From JASEGV01 sp947085405 (lineage in GTDB: Bacteria; Bacteroidota; Ignavibacteria; UBA10030; BY39), in contig CAMTWO010000023.1 of the NCBI GenBank assembly GCA_947085405.1, positions 124,001 through 188,000 of the forward strand: a stretch of 64,000 nucleotides of DNA. The letters are read 5' to 3'. This document shows positions 41,421 through 51,393 of the stretch, in pieces. Every line of letters starts with the position of its first letter. Position 1 is the stretch's first letter. The notes beneath the pieces are model-generated. The model saw only the letters and a program-made list of their open reading frames with translations, did no database searches and was not told the origin of the DNA. Position numbers and translations under genes: made by a program.

Positions 41421-42638
41421 TTACACCCGTCCTTCAGCGTTCACAGTTCCGACGACGGGGATACGCGTTTGTTTAGGATGCATATCTGTTTGTTTGGAGA
41501 TATTCAGTAAAACTCCGATTGCATAAGCAGAAATGATAATCGATGTTCCCCCATAACTTACAAATGGCATCGGCAAACCGGTTACTGGTAGTAAGCCTAA
41601 TGTTACACCGGCATTAACAAATGCGTACGATGTTATCAGCACAGTAATGCCTAGGGCAAGATATTTTCCAAAAGCATCCTGTGTATATTTTGCAATTTTG
41701 TATCCTCGTAAAAAAATCATCAGAAATCCGATCATTAACCCAACAGTTCCGATTAAACCGTACTCTTCGCCGACGATAGAAAAAATAAAATCGCCGTGGG
41801 CTTCAGGAATAAAAAAGTCGCGCTGCCGGCTGTTTCCTAATCCAACACCCATAAGTCCGCCATTTCCAAAGGCAAGTATTCCCTGCCATACTTGTCCTAA
41901 TGCACTACTTGCAGATTTAATAACAGCTTCATTAATAACAGCTTTAATTGTTGCGATATCAACTTTTAGTAGAGCTTCAAAGTTATCTAAATACAATCCA
42001 ATTCGATTTGAACGATATTTGGCTAAAAATAAATACGTGATAACAAGCGGTATCATCGGAACTATAGTTAATACCAAATGCTTTAATCTTACTCCGCTTA
42101 AATACATAATTATGAAACCGGTCAGCAATATCATCACACCCATACTAAAATCGGGCTGCAACATTACGAGAAATACTATTAAAACTATCCAAAACAAGAG
42201 AGTCATATATCCATTTTTAAAATTAAGAATTGCATCCTCCTTTGCTGCAATCAAAGCCGATAAATGCAAGACGAGTGCGAATTTCGCAACCTCGGAAGGT
42301 TGGAACGCTGTCAAACCTATATCGAGAAAACGGGACGCTCCCTTTACATCCTTATTAATAATCAACACAGCTACCAATAGTCCAATCGACACAAACATCG
42401 CCGGCTTTGTATATTTTTGATATCTTTTATAATCTACATTCATTCCCACAAAAATCAATGTAACTGCCATAATAACTTTTCCAACATGCGAGTTTAACAG
42501 GTATTCGCTATCATCAAATTTTTTTTCAGCCCAGGTTGACGAAGCGGTGTAAACCACAAGAACTCCGAATGCTAATAATGCCAATACACACACCAGCGTT
42601 GTAATGTCGGCATAATTATTTTTTTTCTGACTTTTCAT
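41421..42638 (-). CDS. ftsW: Peptidoglycan polymerase FtsW (SEDS)
   Basis: 405 residues, about ten membrane segments. SEDS-family glycosyltransferase working with the class B PBP encoded upstream. Typical phrases: FQPSEVAKFALVLHLSAL, VMLQPDFSMGVMILLTG, FIPEAHGDFIFSIVGEE and MPFVSYGGTSIIISAYAIG. The large loop between segments 7 and 8 is present. It overlaps murD by four bases. Confidence 0.94.
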   Translation of the reverse strand: MKSQKKNNYADITTLVCVLALLAFGVLVVYTASSTWAEKKFDDSEYLLNSHVGKVIMAVTLIFVGMNVDYKRYQKYTKPAMFVSIGLLVAVLIINKDVKGASRFLDIGLTAFQPSEVAKFALVLHLSALIAAKEDAILNFKNGYMTLLFWIVLIVFLVMLQPDFSMGVMILLTGFIIMYLSGVRLKHLVLTIVPMIPLVITYLFLAKYRSNRIGLYLDNFEALLKVDIATIKAVINEAVIKSASSALGQVWQGILAFGNGGLMGVGLGNSRQRDFFIPEAHGDFIFSIVGEEYGLIGTVGLMIGFLMIFLRGYKIAKYTQDAFGKYLALGITVLITSYAFVNAGVTLGLLPVTGLPMPFVSYGGTSIIISAYAIGVLLNISKQTDMHPKQTRIPVVGTVNAEGRV

Positions 42639-43999
42639 AGTTTATTTACTAACTCTTTAAATACTTTACCGCGATGTTCATAATTATCGAACCAATCGAA
42701 AGAGGAACATGCCGGTGAAAGGAGAACGACATCGCCGGCAACTGAAAACTTTGCCGCTGCGTTTACTGCTTCATCCATCGAAGTTACAATTTGTACTGTT
42801 TTGAAACCTGATAATTCGTTATACACTTTTTCAGCCGATTCGCCGAGTGCAACAATTGCTTTTACTTTTTTCTTTATCAGTTCAGTGAGTTTACTGTAAT
42901 CGTTTCCTTTATCGCGTCCACCGAGCAACAGAATAATCGGCTCGTTTATAGCATCGAGTGCATACCATACAGAATCCACATTTGTAGCCTTCGAGTCGTT
43001 TATATACTTAACACCATTTATTTCGCGGACAAATTCTAATCTATGCTCAACACCTTTAAACTGTTTTAATGTTTGAGAAATCGTTTCGGCTTGGATACCC
43101 ATAACTTTTGCAGCTAAAGCAGCAGCCAACGAGTTATAAATATTATGCAAACCTTTTATACACATTTCTCCGATTTCGACTAAAGGTATTTCTTCATCAT
43201 TAATTTTAATAACTAACTGTTGTTTACCGCTTTCAGTTGTTACAATGTAGCCGCCTTCATTCAACTTTTGATTGATGCTGAAAGGCAACAATTTACATTT
43301 TGCCGACTTTACTATTTTCTTTACAATTTCATCATCGATATTGTAAATCAAAACATCGTCGTTCGATTGGTTCATAAATATTCTTGCTTTTGATGCTGAA
43401 TATTTTTCCATCGAATTTTCATAACGATCCAAATGATCGGGAGTAATGTTCAGCAATACCGATACTTTCGGATGAAACATTTCGATATGGTCGAGTTGAA
43501 AGCTGCTGACTTCTAAAATAGCTGTTGAATTTAATGTTAACGTATTTACAACGCCTGAAAACGCTGTTCCGATATTTCCGGCGACTACATTATCGAGTTT
43601 AGCATCTCTGAATATTTCACCAATCAGCGTTGTTGCAGTAGTTTTACCGTTCGTTCCGGTAACAGCAACAATCGGAGCCGGGCAGAACCAGGAAGCTGCT
43701 TCGATTTCGCTTACAACTTTTATACGCCGCCGTTGTGCTTCGATGACGACTGGCGAATTCGACGGAACACCCGGACTAATAATCATAAACGCACAGTCGA
43801 ACACACGGTCTGTGTGCCCGCCATACTCGATGCCAATACCGGACGGCTGTAATGAATCAAGTGCGTTTTTAACTTGAGCACTACTGTTTTGTTCGCTCAC
43901 AAAAACCGAGGCGCCGTGCGATTTGAATAACTGAGCAGCAGCAATACCGCTGCGAGCCGCACCGATTACAGTAACCTTTATGTTATCAAAATCTTTCAT
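42635..43999 (-). CDS. murD: UDP-N-acetylmuramoylalanine-D-glutamate ligase
   Basis: 454 residues. Adds D-Glu to the stem peptide. VTGTNGKTTATTLIGEIF is the ATP loop; ILEVSSFQLDHIEMFHPKVS and NITPDHLDRY the central motifs; YINDSKATNVDSVWYAL and LLLGGRDKGNDYS the C-terminal ones. Overlaps mraY and ftsW by four bases on each side. Confidence 0.96.
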   Translation of the reverse strand: MKDFDNIKVTVIGAARSGIAAAQLFKSHGASVFVSEQNSSAQVKNALDSLQPSGIGIEYGGHTDRVFDCAFMIISPGVPSNSPVVIEAQRRRIKVVSEIEAASWFCPAPIVAVTGTNGKTTATTLIGEIFRDAKLDNVVAGNIGTAFSGVVNTLTLNSTAILEVSSFQLDHIEMFHPKVSVLLNITPDHLDRYENSMEKYSASKARIFMNQSNDDVLIYNIDDEIVKKIVKSAKCKLLPFSINQKLNEGGYIVTTESGKQQLVIKINDEEIPLVEIGEMCIKGLHNIYNSLAAALAAKVMGIQAETISQTLKQFKGVEHRLEFVREINGVKYINDSKATNVDSVWYALDAINEPIILLLGGRDKGNDYSKLTELIKKKVKAIVALGESAEKVYNELSGFKTVQIVTSMDEAVNAAAKFSVAGDVVLLSPACSSFDWFDNYEHRGKVFKELVNKL

Positions 44000-45120
44000 C
44001 TCACTTTAAAAGTAGCCAGGCTTAAAATTACAAAGAGTATTGTTATGATATAAAACCGTGTTACTATTTTAGGTTCTTCCCATCCGAGCATTTCGAAGTG
44101 GTGATGCAGCGGCGCCATTTTAAAAACGCGTCTGCCTTCACCGTATCGTTTCCGGGTATATTTGAAATAGAGCCGTTGAATAATAACCGACATAGTTTCG
44201 ATCAAGAATATTCCGCCGAGTGTTGGAAGCAGTAATTCTTTTTTAATCAGAACCGTTAATGCACCGATTGCACCGCCAAGCGCAAGCGATCCTGTATCAC
44301 CGAGGAACACCTGCGCCGGGTGCGAGTTGAACCAGAGAAATCCGAGAGCAGCTCCCACCATCGCCGCGCAAAAGATACTCAGTTCACCATTACCTTTTAA
44401 AAATGGAATTGTTAAATACTCGCTCCATATTGCATTACCGCTGATATAGCTGATGACTGCTAAAGCCAACGCAACTATGCCGACCGTTCCGATTGCCAAC
44501 CCGTCCAAACCATCTGTTAAATTTACCGCATTACTTGTGGCAGTAATAATAAACACTACCATCGGTATGTAAAATAATCCTAAATCTAATTCTAAATGTT
44601 TAAAGAACGGAACCGTGGTACTCGTATTATATTTTACCAACGTCGCATCAATCCATTGGGGAAAAAAGTAGATAACACTTCCAACAATTAAACCTATTAA
44701 AACCTGACCAATCAATTTATACTCTTCAATCAATCCTTTGGGTTTCTTTTTTACAACTTTGAGATAGTCATCTAAAAATCCGACCGCACCTAAACCTGCT
44801 GTTACGAAGACAATTAAGATGATGTAGCCGTTTTTTAGATCGCCCCACAAAAGTGTCGGAATTAAAATTGAGCCAAGAACTATCAAGCCGCCCATCGTGG
44901 GAGTGCCGGCTTTTTTCAAGTGTGTTTTGGGTGCATCTAATTTCGCCGCTTCACCGATTTGTTTTGCTTTTAGAATTCTGATGATTTTCGGACCCAGCCA
45001 GAAAGCCACAATCAGCGCAGTAACTGCAGCCGCACCCGCACGGAATGTAATGTATTTGAAAACTCCTAAACCAGGAATTGCAAACTCACGATGTAATATT
45101 TCAAAAAGATAATAAAGCAA
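43996..45120 (-). CDS. mraY: Phospho-MurNAc-pentapeptide translocase
   Basis: 374 residues with a TTG start and about ten membrane segments. Makes lipid I from UDP-MurNAc-pentapeptide and undecaprenyl phosphate. Family motifs: KAGTPTMGGL, FLDDYLKVVKKKPKGL (metal Asp pair), NAVNLTDGLDGLAIG, FLGDTGSLALGG and the cytoplasmic APLHHHFEMLGWEE. Confidence 0.96.
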   Translation of the reverse strand: MLYYLFEILHREFAIPGLGVFKYITFRAGAAAVTALIVAFWLGPKIIRILKAKQIGEAAKLDAPKTHLKKAGTPTMGGLIVLGSILIPTLLWGDLKNGYIILIVFVTAGLGAVGFLDDYLKVVKKKPKGLIEEYKLIGQVLIGLIVGSVIYFFPQWIDATLVKYNTSTTVPFFKHLELDLGLFYIPMVVFIITATSNAVNLTDGLDGLAIGTVGIVALALAVISYISGNAIWSEYLTIPFLKGNGELSIFCAAMVGAALGFLWFNSHPAQVFLGDTGSLALGGAIGALTVLIKKELLLPTLGGIFLIETMSVIIQRLYFKYTRKRYGEGRRVFKMAPLHHHFEMLGWEEPKIVTRFYIITILFVILSLATFKVR

Positions 45121-45122
45121 TA

Positions 45123-46559
45123 TTACCTCAACCTTTCGATTAATGAATTTACAATTTCTTCCATACGCATTCCGCGCGAACCTTTTACGAGCACTACATC
45201 GCCGGATGAAATTATTTTTAATAAATCTTCGGCTATCGATTTTTTATCAGTGTAATGTTTTTTATTTTTTAATTTTGCTGTTCGATTTATGTGTTGCGAT
45301 ATTTTTCCAAAAGTAAAAAGATGTGTAGTTTCAGTTACCTTCTTAAAATATTTATTAATAACATCGCCAATTAATGTATGATGTTGTTTTGATGATTTGC
45401 CAAGTTCGAGCATATCACCAAGAACAATAATTTTTTTACCTTGCGATTTCATTTGCTTCAAAACTTCGATTGTCGATAACATTGAATCTAAATTTGCATT
45501 ATAAGTATCGTTGATAATTTTTACTTTGTTAACCGAAACAGTTTCCATCCGTTTATCGGATGTTTTGAACGATTCGAGAGCTTTCACAATTTTTGCAGGG
45601 GGTACTTTGAATTGAATTCCTACTGCAAAAGCCGCGAGTGCATTTTGTATATTGTGTTTGCCCGGAATTGGCAGATTTACTCTGAATCGCTTTTTAGATT
45701 TCTTAACAAAAACTTCTATCGAATATTTACCGCTTTCATTTATTGTTTGACCTGTGCAGGTAATATCCATGTTATTTTTATTTGAACCGAAAGAAATAGA
45801 ATTAACCAAAGTCCTGCTTAATTTCAAGACCCGTTTGTCATCAGCATTCACAAAAGCTACTGCTTTATTGCGGGAAGCTAAATGCTTGAAAAGTTCACCC
45901 TCTTCCTTTGCAACACCATTTATATCTTTAAAAAATTCTAAATGCTCGTTACCGATATTTGTGATCAGCCCGTGTGTAGGTTGCAGGATTTTACAGAGAT
46001 ATTCGATTTCACCGAAGTGGTTAGTCCCTATTTCAATTACTGCTACCTGATGTTTGCGTTTCAAACCGAACAGTGTTAAAGGAACTCCTATATGATTGTT
46101 CAAATTGCCTTCGGTAACTAGTGTATCGTATTTCTCCGAGAGAACTTTACCTATCATATCTTTCGTAGTTGTTTTACCGTTGCTTCCTGCGACTGCGAGA
46201 AATGGAATTTGAAATTTCTTCCGAAACACGGTAGCCAATTCGCCCAAAGCTACAGTTGTATCTTCAACGACGATGATAGTAACGGCAAACAGTTTTTTGA
46301 ATTTACTATTCGATTTTATTTTTTTTACATCTGAGAAAAACTTTTTATCGACAACAACTGCTGTAGCACCGTTTGATATTGCATCGGCTAAAAAATTATG
46401 CCCGTCAACATTAGTGCCGCGTATTGCAAAAAACAGATCGCCGAATTTGGTAGTGCGAGAATCTATAGCAACACCATTAAATGGTTCGTTACCCAAATTG
46501 TTATTGTTATAAATCTCTAAAAAATTAATGGATAATATGTCGTTTAAAGTAAGCTGCAT
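45123..46559 (-). CDS. murF: UDP-MurNAc-tripeptide-D-alanyl-D-alanine ligase
   Basis: 478 residues. Adds the D-Ala-D-Ala dipeptide. SRTTKFGDLFFAIRG is the UDP-binding start, AGSNGKTTTKDMIGKVL the ATP loop, TEGNLNNHIGVPLTL the MurF-specific phrase, and NDTYNANLDSMLSTIEVL with GDMLELG the C-terminal motifs. Two bases before mraY. Confidence 0.95.
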   Translation of the reverse strand: MQLTLNDILSINFLEIYNNNNLGNEPFNGVAIDSRTTKFGDLFFAIRGTNVDGHNFLADAISNGATAVVVDKKFFSDVKKIKSNSKFKKLFAVTIIVVEDTTVALGELATVFRKKFQIPFLAVAGSNGKTTTKDMIGKVLSEKYDTLVTEGNLNNHIGVPLTLFGLKRKHQVAVIEIGTNHFGEIEYLCKILQPTHGLITNIGNEHLEFFKDINGVAKEEGELFKHLASRNKAVAFVNADDKRVLKLSRTLVNSISFGSNKNNMDITCTGQTINESGKYSIEVFVKKSKKRFRVNLPIPGKHNIQNALAAFAVGIQFKVPPAKIVKALESFKTSDKRMETVSVNKVKIINDTYNANLDSMLSTIEVLKQMKSQGKKIIVLGDMLELGKSSKQHHTLIGDVINKYFKKVTETTHLFTFGKISQHINRTAKLKNKKHYTDKKSIAEDLLKIISSGDVVLVKGSRGMRMEEIVNSLIERLR

Positions 46560-46565
46560 CTGAAT

Positions 46566-48080
46566 TTACATTTGTCGAATAATTTGCTCTACCACTTCTC
46601 TGTCGCTAAAATGATTCTTTTGATTTCCGATAATCTGATAATCTTCGTGTCCTTTGCCGGCGATTAAAATAACATCGCCTTTAGTTGCCAATTCAACCGC
46701 TTTTTCAATCGCACGCTGCCGGTCAACCTCTTGCAGGAATCCGGAATTATTTTTTGTACCTTCAGCGATATCAGCAATTATTTTGTATGGGTCTTCGCTT
46801 CTTGGATTGTCGGAAGTAAGAATTACAACGTCGCTTAATTCGCTTGCAATTTTTCCCATAATTGGTCGCTTTATTTTATCTCTGTCGCCGCCAGCGCCAA
46901 AAACAGTAATTATTTTCCCGCCCGGTACTTTTTGTTTCGACATCAAATCGCGGATGGCGAGCAAGCATTTCATAAGGGCATCGGGAGTGTGCGCGTAATC
47001 TATGATAGCCCGCCATCCTTTTGGTGAAACGATATTTTCAAATCTTCCCCGTACTGGTTGAAGAGTTGCAAGCGAATGCTGTATCGAAGAAATCTTGATA
47101 TCAAATACTAACGCAGTTGAAATAGCTGCAAGAATATTATATACATTAAATTTTCCGACGAGCGGCGACTCGATGCCGAATTTATCTCCATTATAGTTAA
47201 CTTTGAATTTGGTGGAAGCTGGCAACAGTTCAATATTTTCTGCCGAAACATCAGCACGCTGATCCGTACCGTATGTTATTCGCTTCGCCCGGCTCGACTC
47301 CGCGATTTTCAGTCCGTATTCATCATCTAAATTTGTAATTGCGAAAGCATTCTCATTTAAATTGTCGAATAATATTTTCTTTGCTTTGAAGTATTCTTCC
47401 ATACTCCCATGATAATCCAAATGATCCTGAGTCAAATTTGTAAAAACACCGGCGGCAAAATTTATCCCATACACTCTGTTTTGATGCAGGGCGTGCGAGG
47501 AAACTTCCATCGCAACTTTATCGCAACCGGCTTCAGCCATTTTTAAAAACAGCTTTTGCAGCTCCAAAGATTCAGGTGTTGTTAGCTGCGAAGGAATTAC
47601 CTCGTCGCCAATTTTATTTTCTATCGTTCCTATCAATCCGATTTTATTATTTTGTTCTGCTTCAAATAACGATTTGATGATATGTGTTGTAGTTGTTTTA
47701 CCGTTGGTTCCGGTTACACCGATTATTTTTAATTTATCAGCCGGATGTTTACAGTAATTCGCAGAAATAAGTGCGAGAGCTTTACGACTGTTTCCGACAA
47801 CGATTTTTACAACGCCGGTGTGCATAAAAAACGAATCTGGCAAAGCTGTGTCGTCTTCGAGAACCACTGCTTTTGCTCCGTTGGCAATTGCATCCTGTAT
47901 AAATTTATGCCCGTCGGAATTTTTTCCGCGAAGTGCGATAAACATATCGCTCCGACTGACGCTCCGCGAGTCGTACTCAACTTTGTTGATCACAACATCG
48001 TGCGTAACCGCCATTTTCCCAAACTGAGTCTGGAAAATTTTTATCACTGCGACATTATTTAATAATTCCGAAAGATGCAT
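46566..48080 (-). CDS. murE: UDP-MurNAc-tripeptide synthetase, meso-DAP type
   Basis: 504 residues. Adds the third stem residue. ATP loop GVTGTNGKTTTTHIIKSL, HALHQNRVYGINF and NLTQDHLDYHGSMEEYF in the centre, YAHTPDALMKCLLAIRDL at the C-terminal side. The substrate motif is DNPRSEDP; DNPR is the signature of meso-diaminopimelate enzymes, so the cell wall is DAP-type. Confidence 0.96.
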   Translation of the reverse strand: MHLSELLNNVAVIKIFQTQFGKMAVTHDVVINKVEYDSRSVSRSDMFIALRGKNSDGHKFIQDAIANGAKAVVLEDDTALPDSFFMHTGVVKIVVGNSRKALALISANYCKHPADKLKIIGVTGTNGKTTTTHIIKSLFEAEQNNKIGLIGTIENKIGDEVIPSQLTTPESLELQKLFLKMAEAGCDKVAMEVSSHALHQNRVYGINFAAGVFTNLTQDHLDYHGSMEEYFKAKKILFDNLNENAFAITNLDDEYGLKIAESSRAKRITYGTDQRADVSAENIELLPASTKFKVNYNGDKFGIESPLVGKFNVYNILAAISTALVFDIKISSIQHSLATLQPVRGRFENIVSPKGWRAIIDYAHTPDALMKCLLAIRDLMSKQKVPGGKIITVFGAGGDRDKIKRPIMGKIASELSDVVILTSDNPRSEDPYKIIADIAEGTKNNSGFLQEVDRQRAIEKAVELATKGDVILIAGKGHEDYQIIGNQKNHFSDREVVEQIIRQM

Positions 48081-48083
48081 AAA

Positions 48084-48803
48084 TTAATAATAGATGTATT
48101 CGTACTTTATAATTCTTAAAGGGCTTCCGGGTGAACTTTCGGTTTCTTTAACAGGTTTACCCTCAGCATTATTTTTATAATTATTTGTTCTAACTAAATT
48201 TCCGCTGCCGTCGAACATTTTTCGTTCAACCAATAAATTCTTTTTGTCGTATTTAAAAAGCCAGCGGTAGCGAGGCGTTCCTCTGTCTTTTCCTTTTTCT
48301 TCAATCAGTTTTCCTTTTTTATCGTAAAAATATTCTTTCTCTGTGTAAGTTGCACCTTCCGGATTTGAAATGATTTCTTTGATTTTCAATTTTTTATCGT
48401 TGTAGAAATATTTAGTTCTGAATGAAGGTTTCCCGTCGGGAAGAATTTCAACAGCCCCGATAGCAGTTCCAGCCGTATCATATTCATACACCAACTTCAA
48501 AACAAATTTTTCTCCTTCAAGTAATACCGAGGAATCTAAAAGTCCCTGACTGTTATAAAAATATTTTGTGTTGTAAGTGATTTCCTTTTGAATTTCCTGC
48601 CAAAACCTTTGATTTGATTCTGAAACAATTTTACCACTTTCATCATAATGCTTTACAACCACCGACCCATCGGGTACTAATTTATCGTTTGATTCTTTTG
48701 CATAGCTGGTTTGAGTTTCCGATTTAATATTTTTTGGTTGCGAGAAAATCAAACTTTGAATTGCTAATGAAATTGCCAACCATAGGAATATTCTAAACAT
48801 CAT
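48084..48803 (-). CDS. Secreted YD-repeat-like protein inside the dcw operon
   Basis: 239 residues. Residues 1-21 are a signal peptide (ending IFSQ). The rest is a row of short beta units of the form YxYDxxGxLxE: KHYDESGKIVSES, KYFYNSQGLLDSS, YEYDTAGTAIGA, EYFYDKKGKLIEEKG, KYDKKNLLVERKMFDGSGN. These resemble YD/MORN-like repeats of surface proteins. The start overlaps the ftsI stop (ATGA) and murE follows after three bases, so it is strictly co-expressed with wall genes. A role in the envelope is likely, but the function is unknown. Confidence 0.75.
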   Translation of the reverse strand: MMFRIFLWLAISLAIQSLIFSQPKNIKSETQTSYAKESNDKLVPDGSVVVKHYDESGKIVSESNQRFWQEIQKEITYNTKYFYNSQGLLDSSVLLEGEKFVLKLVYEYDTAGTAIGAVEILPDGKPSFRTKYFYNDKKLKIKEIISNPEGATYTEKEYFYDKKGKLIEEKGKDRGTPRYRWLFKYDKKNLLVERKMFDGSGNLVRTNNYKNNAEGKPVKETESSPGSPLRIIKYEYIYY

Positions 48804-50968
48804 AATTTACCCGCCACTTTTTTACCTTCACAAATTAGCGACACGACCGTTTTATGCGAAGCTGATTTTTCCGCTTCGGGTGATTGACTGACTACAATAC
48901 CGTTACCATACGCAGTAGATTCAAAACCTTCTAACGAAAGCCTGTTCACCGCCCGCCTTAAAGGAAGCCCAACTACATTCGGAACAACATAAAAACCATT
49001 TTCGTCGGCATGATTTGTTTTGGCAAACATCAATTTTATTTCAGTCCCTTTTGCTGCTAATGTTCCGGGTTTCGGGTCTTGGTTTAAAACTGAGATTCCG
49101 TTTCCAACCTGTGAAGCTGAAAAACCAGATTTCTCCAACATACGCACAGCATTGTTGGGCTGCATACCACAAACATCAGGAACTATTTGATAATCGCTTG
49201 CTTCAAATAGTTTATCTTCATTTATTTTACCATTTCGATTGAATGAGCTTTTCGTGATGCTGATTCGTTCAGCAATTGCTTTAAAGATGACTGTACTTGT
49301 AGTTCCCCCCGTATAACCACCGGTTTTAGGATCGTCTAACATTACTAAACAAACGACTTGAGGATTTTCGATGGGAAAGAAACCCACGAATGAAGCGAGA
49401 TGGTTTTTTTGTGAATATTTACCGTCAACTATTTTGCGTGCAGTTCCTGTTTTTCCGGCTATTCGCAGTCCGTTTATAAATGCTAATTTTGCAGTTCCGC
49501 GTTCACCTTCGACAACTGACGTGAACATTTGTAAAAGTTGGGAGGCAGTTTTTTCGCTGAAAACCCGCCGAAGGATTGTAGGCTGAGTTGAGGCAACCGA
49601 GTCGCCGTTTTCATTTTGAATTTGTTTAAGAATATACGGCTTCATCAAAATTCCATTATTTGCGAGCGCTGCATACGCCGCAGCAATCTGAATTGGAGTT
49701 GCGCCAACTTCATATCCGCGAGACATCGCTTGCAGAGTAGTTCCCGACCATTGGTTCGGTTTTTTGAGGAAACCTTTTGCTTCGCCCGGCAGTTCGATAT
49801 TTGTAGAGTTACCAAATCCTAAATTTCGCGCTTGTGAATAGAAAGCTTCCGTGCCGACAATTTTAGCAATCTTTGCAAAAACTATATTGCTGGAAACTTC
49901 CATAGCTTCTTTAAAAGTTAATACATCGTAAGGATGTGTATCTGTTATGATTATGCCTTTCTTACCGGCTGGATAAACATACCTGCCGTTTTCGGCATTA
50001 AATTTTTTTTCGGGTTTCACCAAATCTAATTCTAACGCTGCCGCTGCTGCAACGAGTTTAAACATCGAACCCGGCTCGTAGGTATCTGTAAGAGCTTTAA
50101 TTCGTTGATTTGCTAAATCAGCTTTTGATGAGTGCGACGGATCGAAATTCGGATATTGGGCGATGGCTAAAACTTCACCGGACGAAGGCTTGAGCATTAC
50201 TACAATTGCACCGTCGGCTTGAAATTTCTCGGCCCCTTTTCGTAATTCTTCTTCAGCAATAGATTGATATGTTAAATCGATAGTTAAGTAAATGCTGTTA
50301 CCATTTTGAGGATCAATCTTTGGGAAGTCCAGCACCGGTTGAATACGGCGTGAACCATCACGATATTTAACAATTGAGCCATCCTTTCCGCTCAACTGTG
50401 AATTGAAATAGCTTTCGACTCCCCCTTTACCATAGTTATCGTAATGCATCCCGCCAAGAATCTGTGCCGCTAAATTTCCAGAGTGATACAATCGTTTCGA
50501 TACTTCCTCAATCAGCACACCGTAAGGTTTATTTTCTTGAAGAAAATTTTTATAACTCGGATGAATTTCTGATTCTAAACAAACATATCGTTTTATATTA
50601 TTAAGTTTTTTTAAATATTCACGCGGATGGACGTTTGTTAGTTTAGCTAATTTTTTAGCGATCGCATTTTTCGATTCATTAGTCATTATCGAACAATCGG
50701 CTGCAACTTTAATTACCATTGCTGATGAAGCTAAAATATTTCCGTTACAGTCGTAAATATTTCCTCTGTTAGCCGGGATTGTTGACGGCAGTTTGTATTG
50801 CGATTGTGCTTCCGATTGTAAGTCGGTAGAATGCACTACTTGAATTTGAATCAATCGCAATGAAATAATTATAAAAGCGAACAAGCATGCGAACAAAATT
50901 AATTTTGTACGCCGTTGTTTAATCCTTATAAATTTTTGAATATCAATATATTTCTGAGTCGATATCAT
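48800..50968 (-). CDS. ftsI: Division-type class B penicillin-binding protein with two PASTA domains
   Basis: 722 residues. Membrane anchor at about 22-42, dimerisation domain to about 215 (PANRGNIYDCNGNILA near 66), then the transpeptidase: active-site S301 in SMFK, SSN at 359-361, KTGT at 506-509. Two PASTA domains follow (about 592-655 and 660-718). PASTA tails on FtsI-like proteins occur in Gram-positive and some Bacteroidota/Chlorobi proteins and bind wall peptides. Overlaps ftsL and the YD-repeat gene by four bases. Confidence 0.93.
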   Translation of the reverse strand: MISTQKYIDIQKFIRIKQRRTKLILFACLFAFIIISLRLIQIQVVHSTDLQSEAQSQYKLPSTIPANRGNIYDCNGNILASSAMVIKVAADCSIMTNESKNAIAKKLAKLTNVHPREYLKKLNNIKRYVCLESEIHPSYKNFLQENKPYGVLIEEVSKRLYHSGNLAAQILGGMHYDNYGKGGVESYFNSQLSGKDGSIVKYRDGSRRIQPVLDFPKIDPQNGNSIYLTIDLTYQSIAEEELRKGAEKFQADGAIVVMLKPSSGEVLAIAQYPNFDPSHSSKADLANQRIKALTDTYEPGSMFKLVAAAAALELDLVKPEKKFNAENGRYVYPAGKKGIIITDTHPYDVLTFKEAMEVSSNIVFAKIAKIVGTEAFYSQARNLGFGNSTNIELPGEAKGFLKKPNQWSGTTLQAMSRGYEVGATPIQIAAAYAALANNGILMKPYILKQIQNENGDSVASTQPTILRRVFSEKTASQLLQMFTSVVEGERGTAKLAFINGLRIAGKTGTARKIVDGKYSQKNHLASFVGFFPIENPQVVCLVMLDDPKTGGYTGGTTSTVIFKAIAERISITKSSFNRNGKINEDKLFEASDYQIVPDVCGMQPNNAVRMLEKSGFSASQVGNGISVLNQDPKPGTLAAKGTEIKLMFAKTNHADENGFYVVPNVVGLPLRRAVNRLSLEGFESTAYGNGIVVSQSPEAEKSASHKTVVSLICEGKKVAGKL

Positions 50969-51393
50969 TTTTTATTTTCATTGGAAAGTTCAAACCATTC
51001 GGGGGGAGTTTTTTGTATGAACATCCCCAATTCCCGTTGAGCTAATGGCACAATCCTTTCGTATGTCGATTTTTTATTAATCTCTGCAATTAAGAATTCG
51101 TTTGTGCTTTTTATTGTTCTGTATGTTTTTGATAAAGTATCGATTTCTTTCACTAATGAATTTATTGTTAAAATATTATTTATTACAAGCAATCCGAGAG
51201 AAGTACCAAAAATAATAATCAACCCCAGTTTTATAATCGAAGGTCTTTGGTTTGATGCGGACTTGTTTTTTCGCAGCATCACATCCGAAGGCAAAGGTCC
51301 TTCTGTTTTTTTTGATCCATTATAAACGAAACGCGGATCCGGGGTCATATTATTTAATTTATCTTCTTGCCCTTGAAACATTTTTTTAATCAT
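50965..51393 (-). CDS. ftsL: FtsL-like division protein
   Basis: 142 residues. A cytoplasmic N-terminal 50 residues, one membrane segment (about 54-72, LGLIIIFGTSLGLLVINNIL), then a short coiled coil (SLVKEIDTLSKTYRTIKSTN) and PLAQRELGMFIQ near the end. Position between rsmH and ftsI and the topology identify it; the sequence itself is poorly conserved, as is usual for FtsL. Overlaps both neighbours. Confidence 0.8.
   Translation of the reverse strand: MIKKMFQGQEDKLNNMTPDPRFVYNGSKKTEGPLPSDVMLRKNKSASNQRPSIIKLGLIIIFGTSLGLLVINNILTINSLVKEIDTLSKTYRTIKSTNEFLIAEINKKSTYERIVPLAQRELGMFIQKTPPEWFELSNENKK

Noticed and set aside
41647..42420. 257-codon plus-strand frame opposite ftsW
   Set aside because: ftsW is intact with SEDS motifs and sits in a tight operon; the antisense frame is low-complexity Ile/Lys/Pro sequence.
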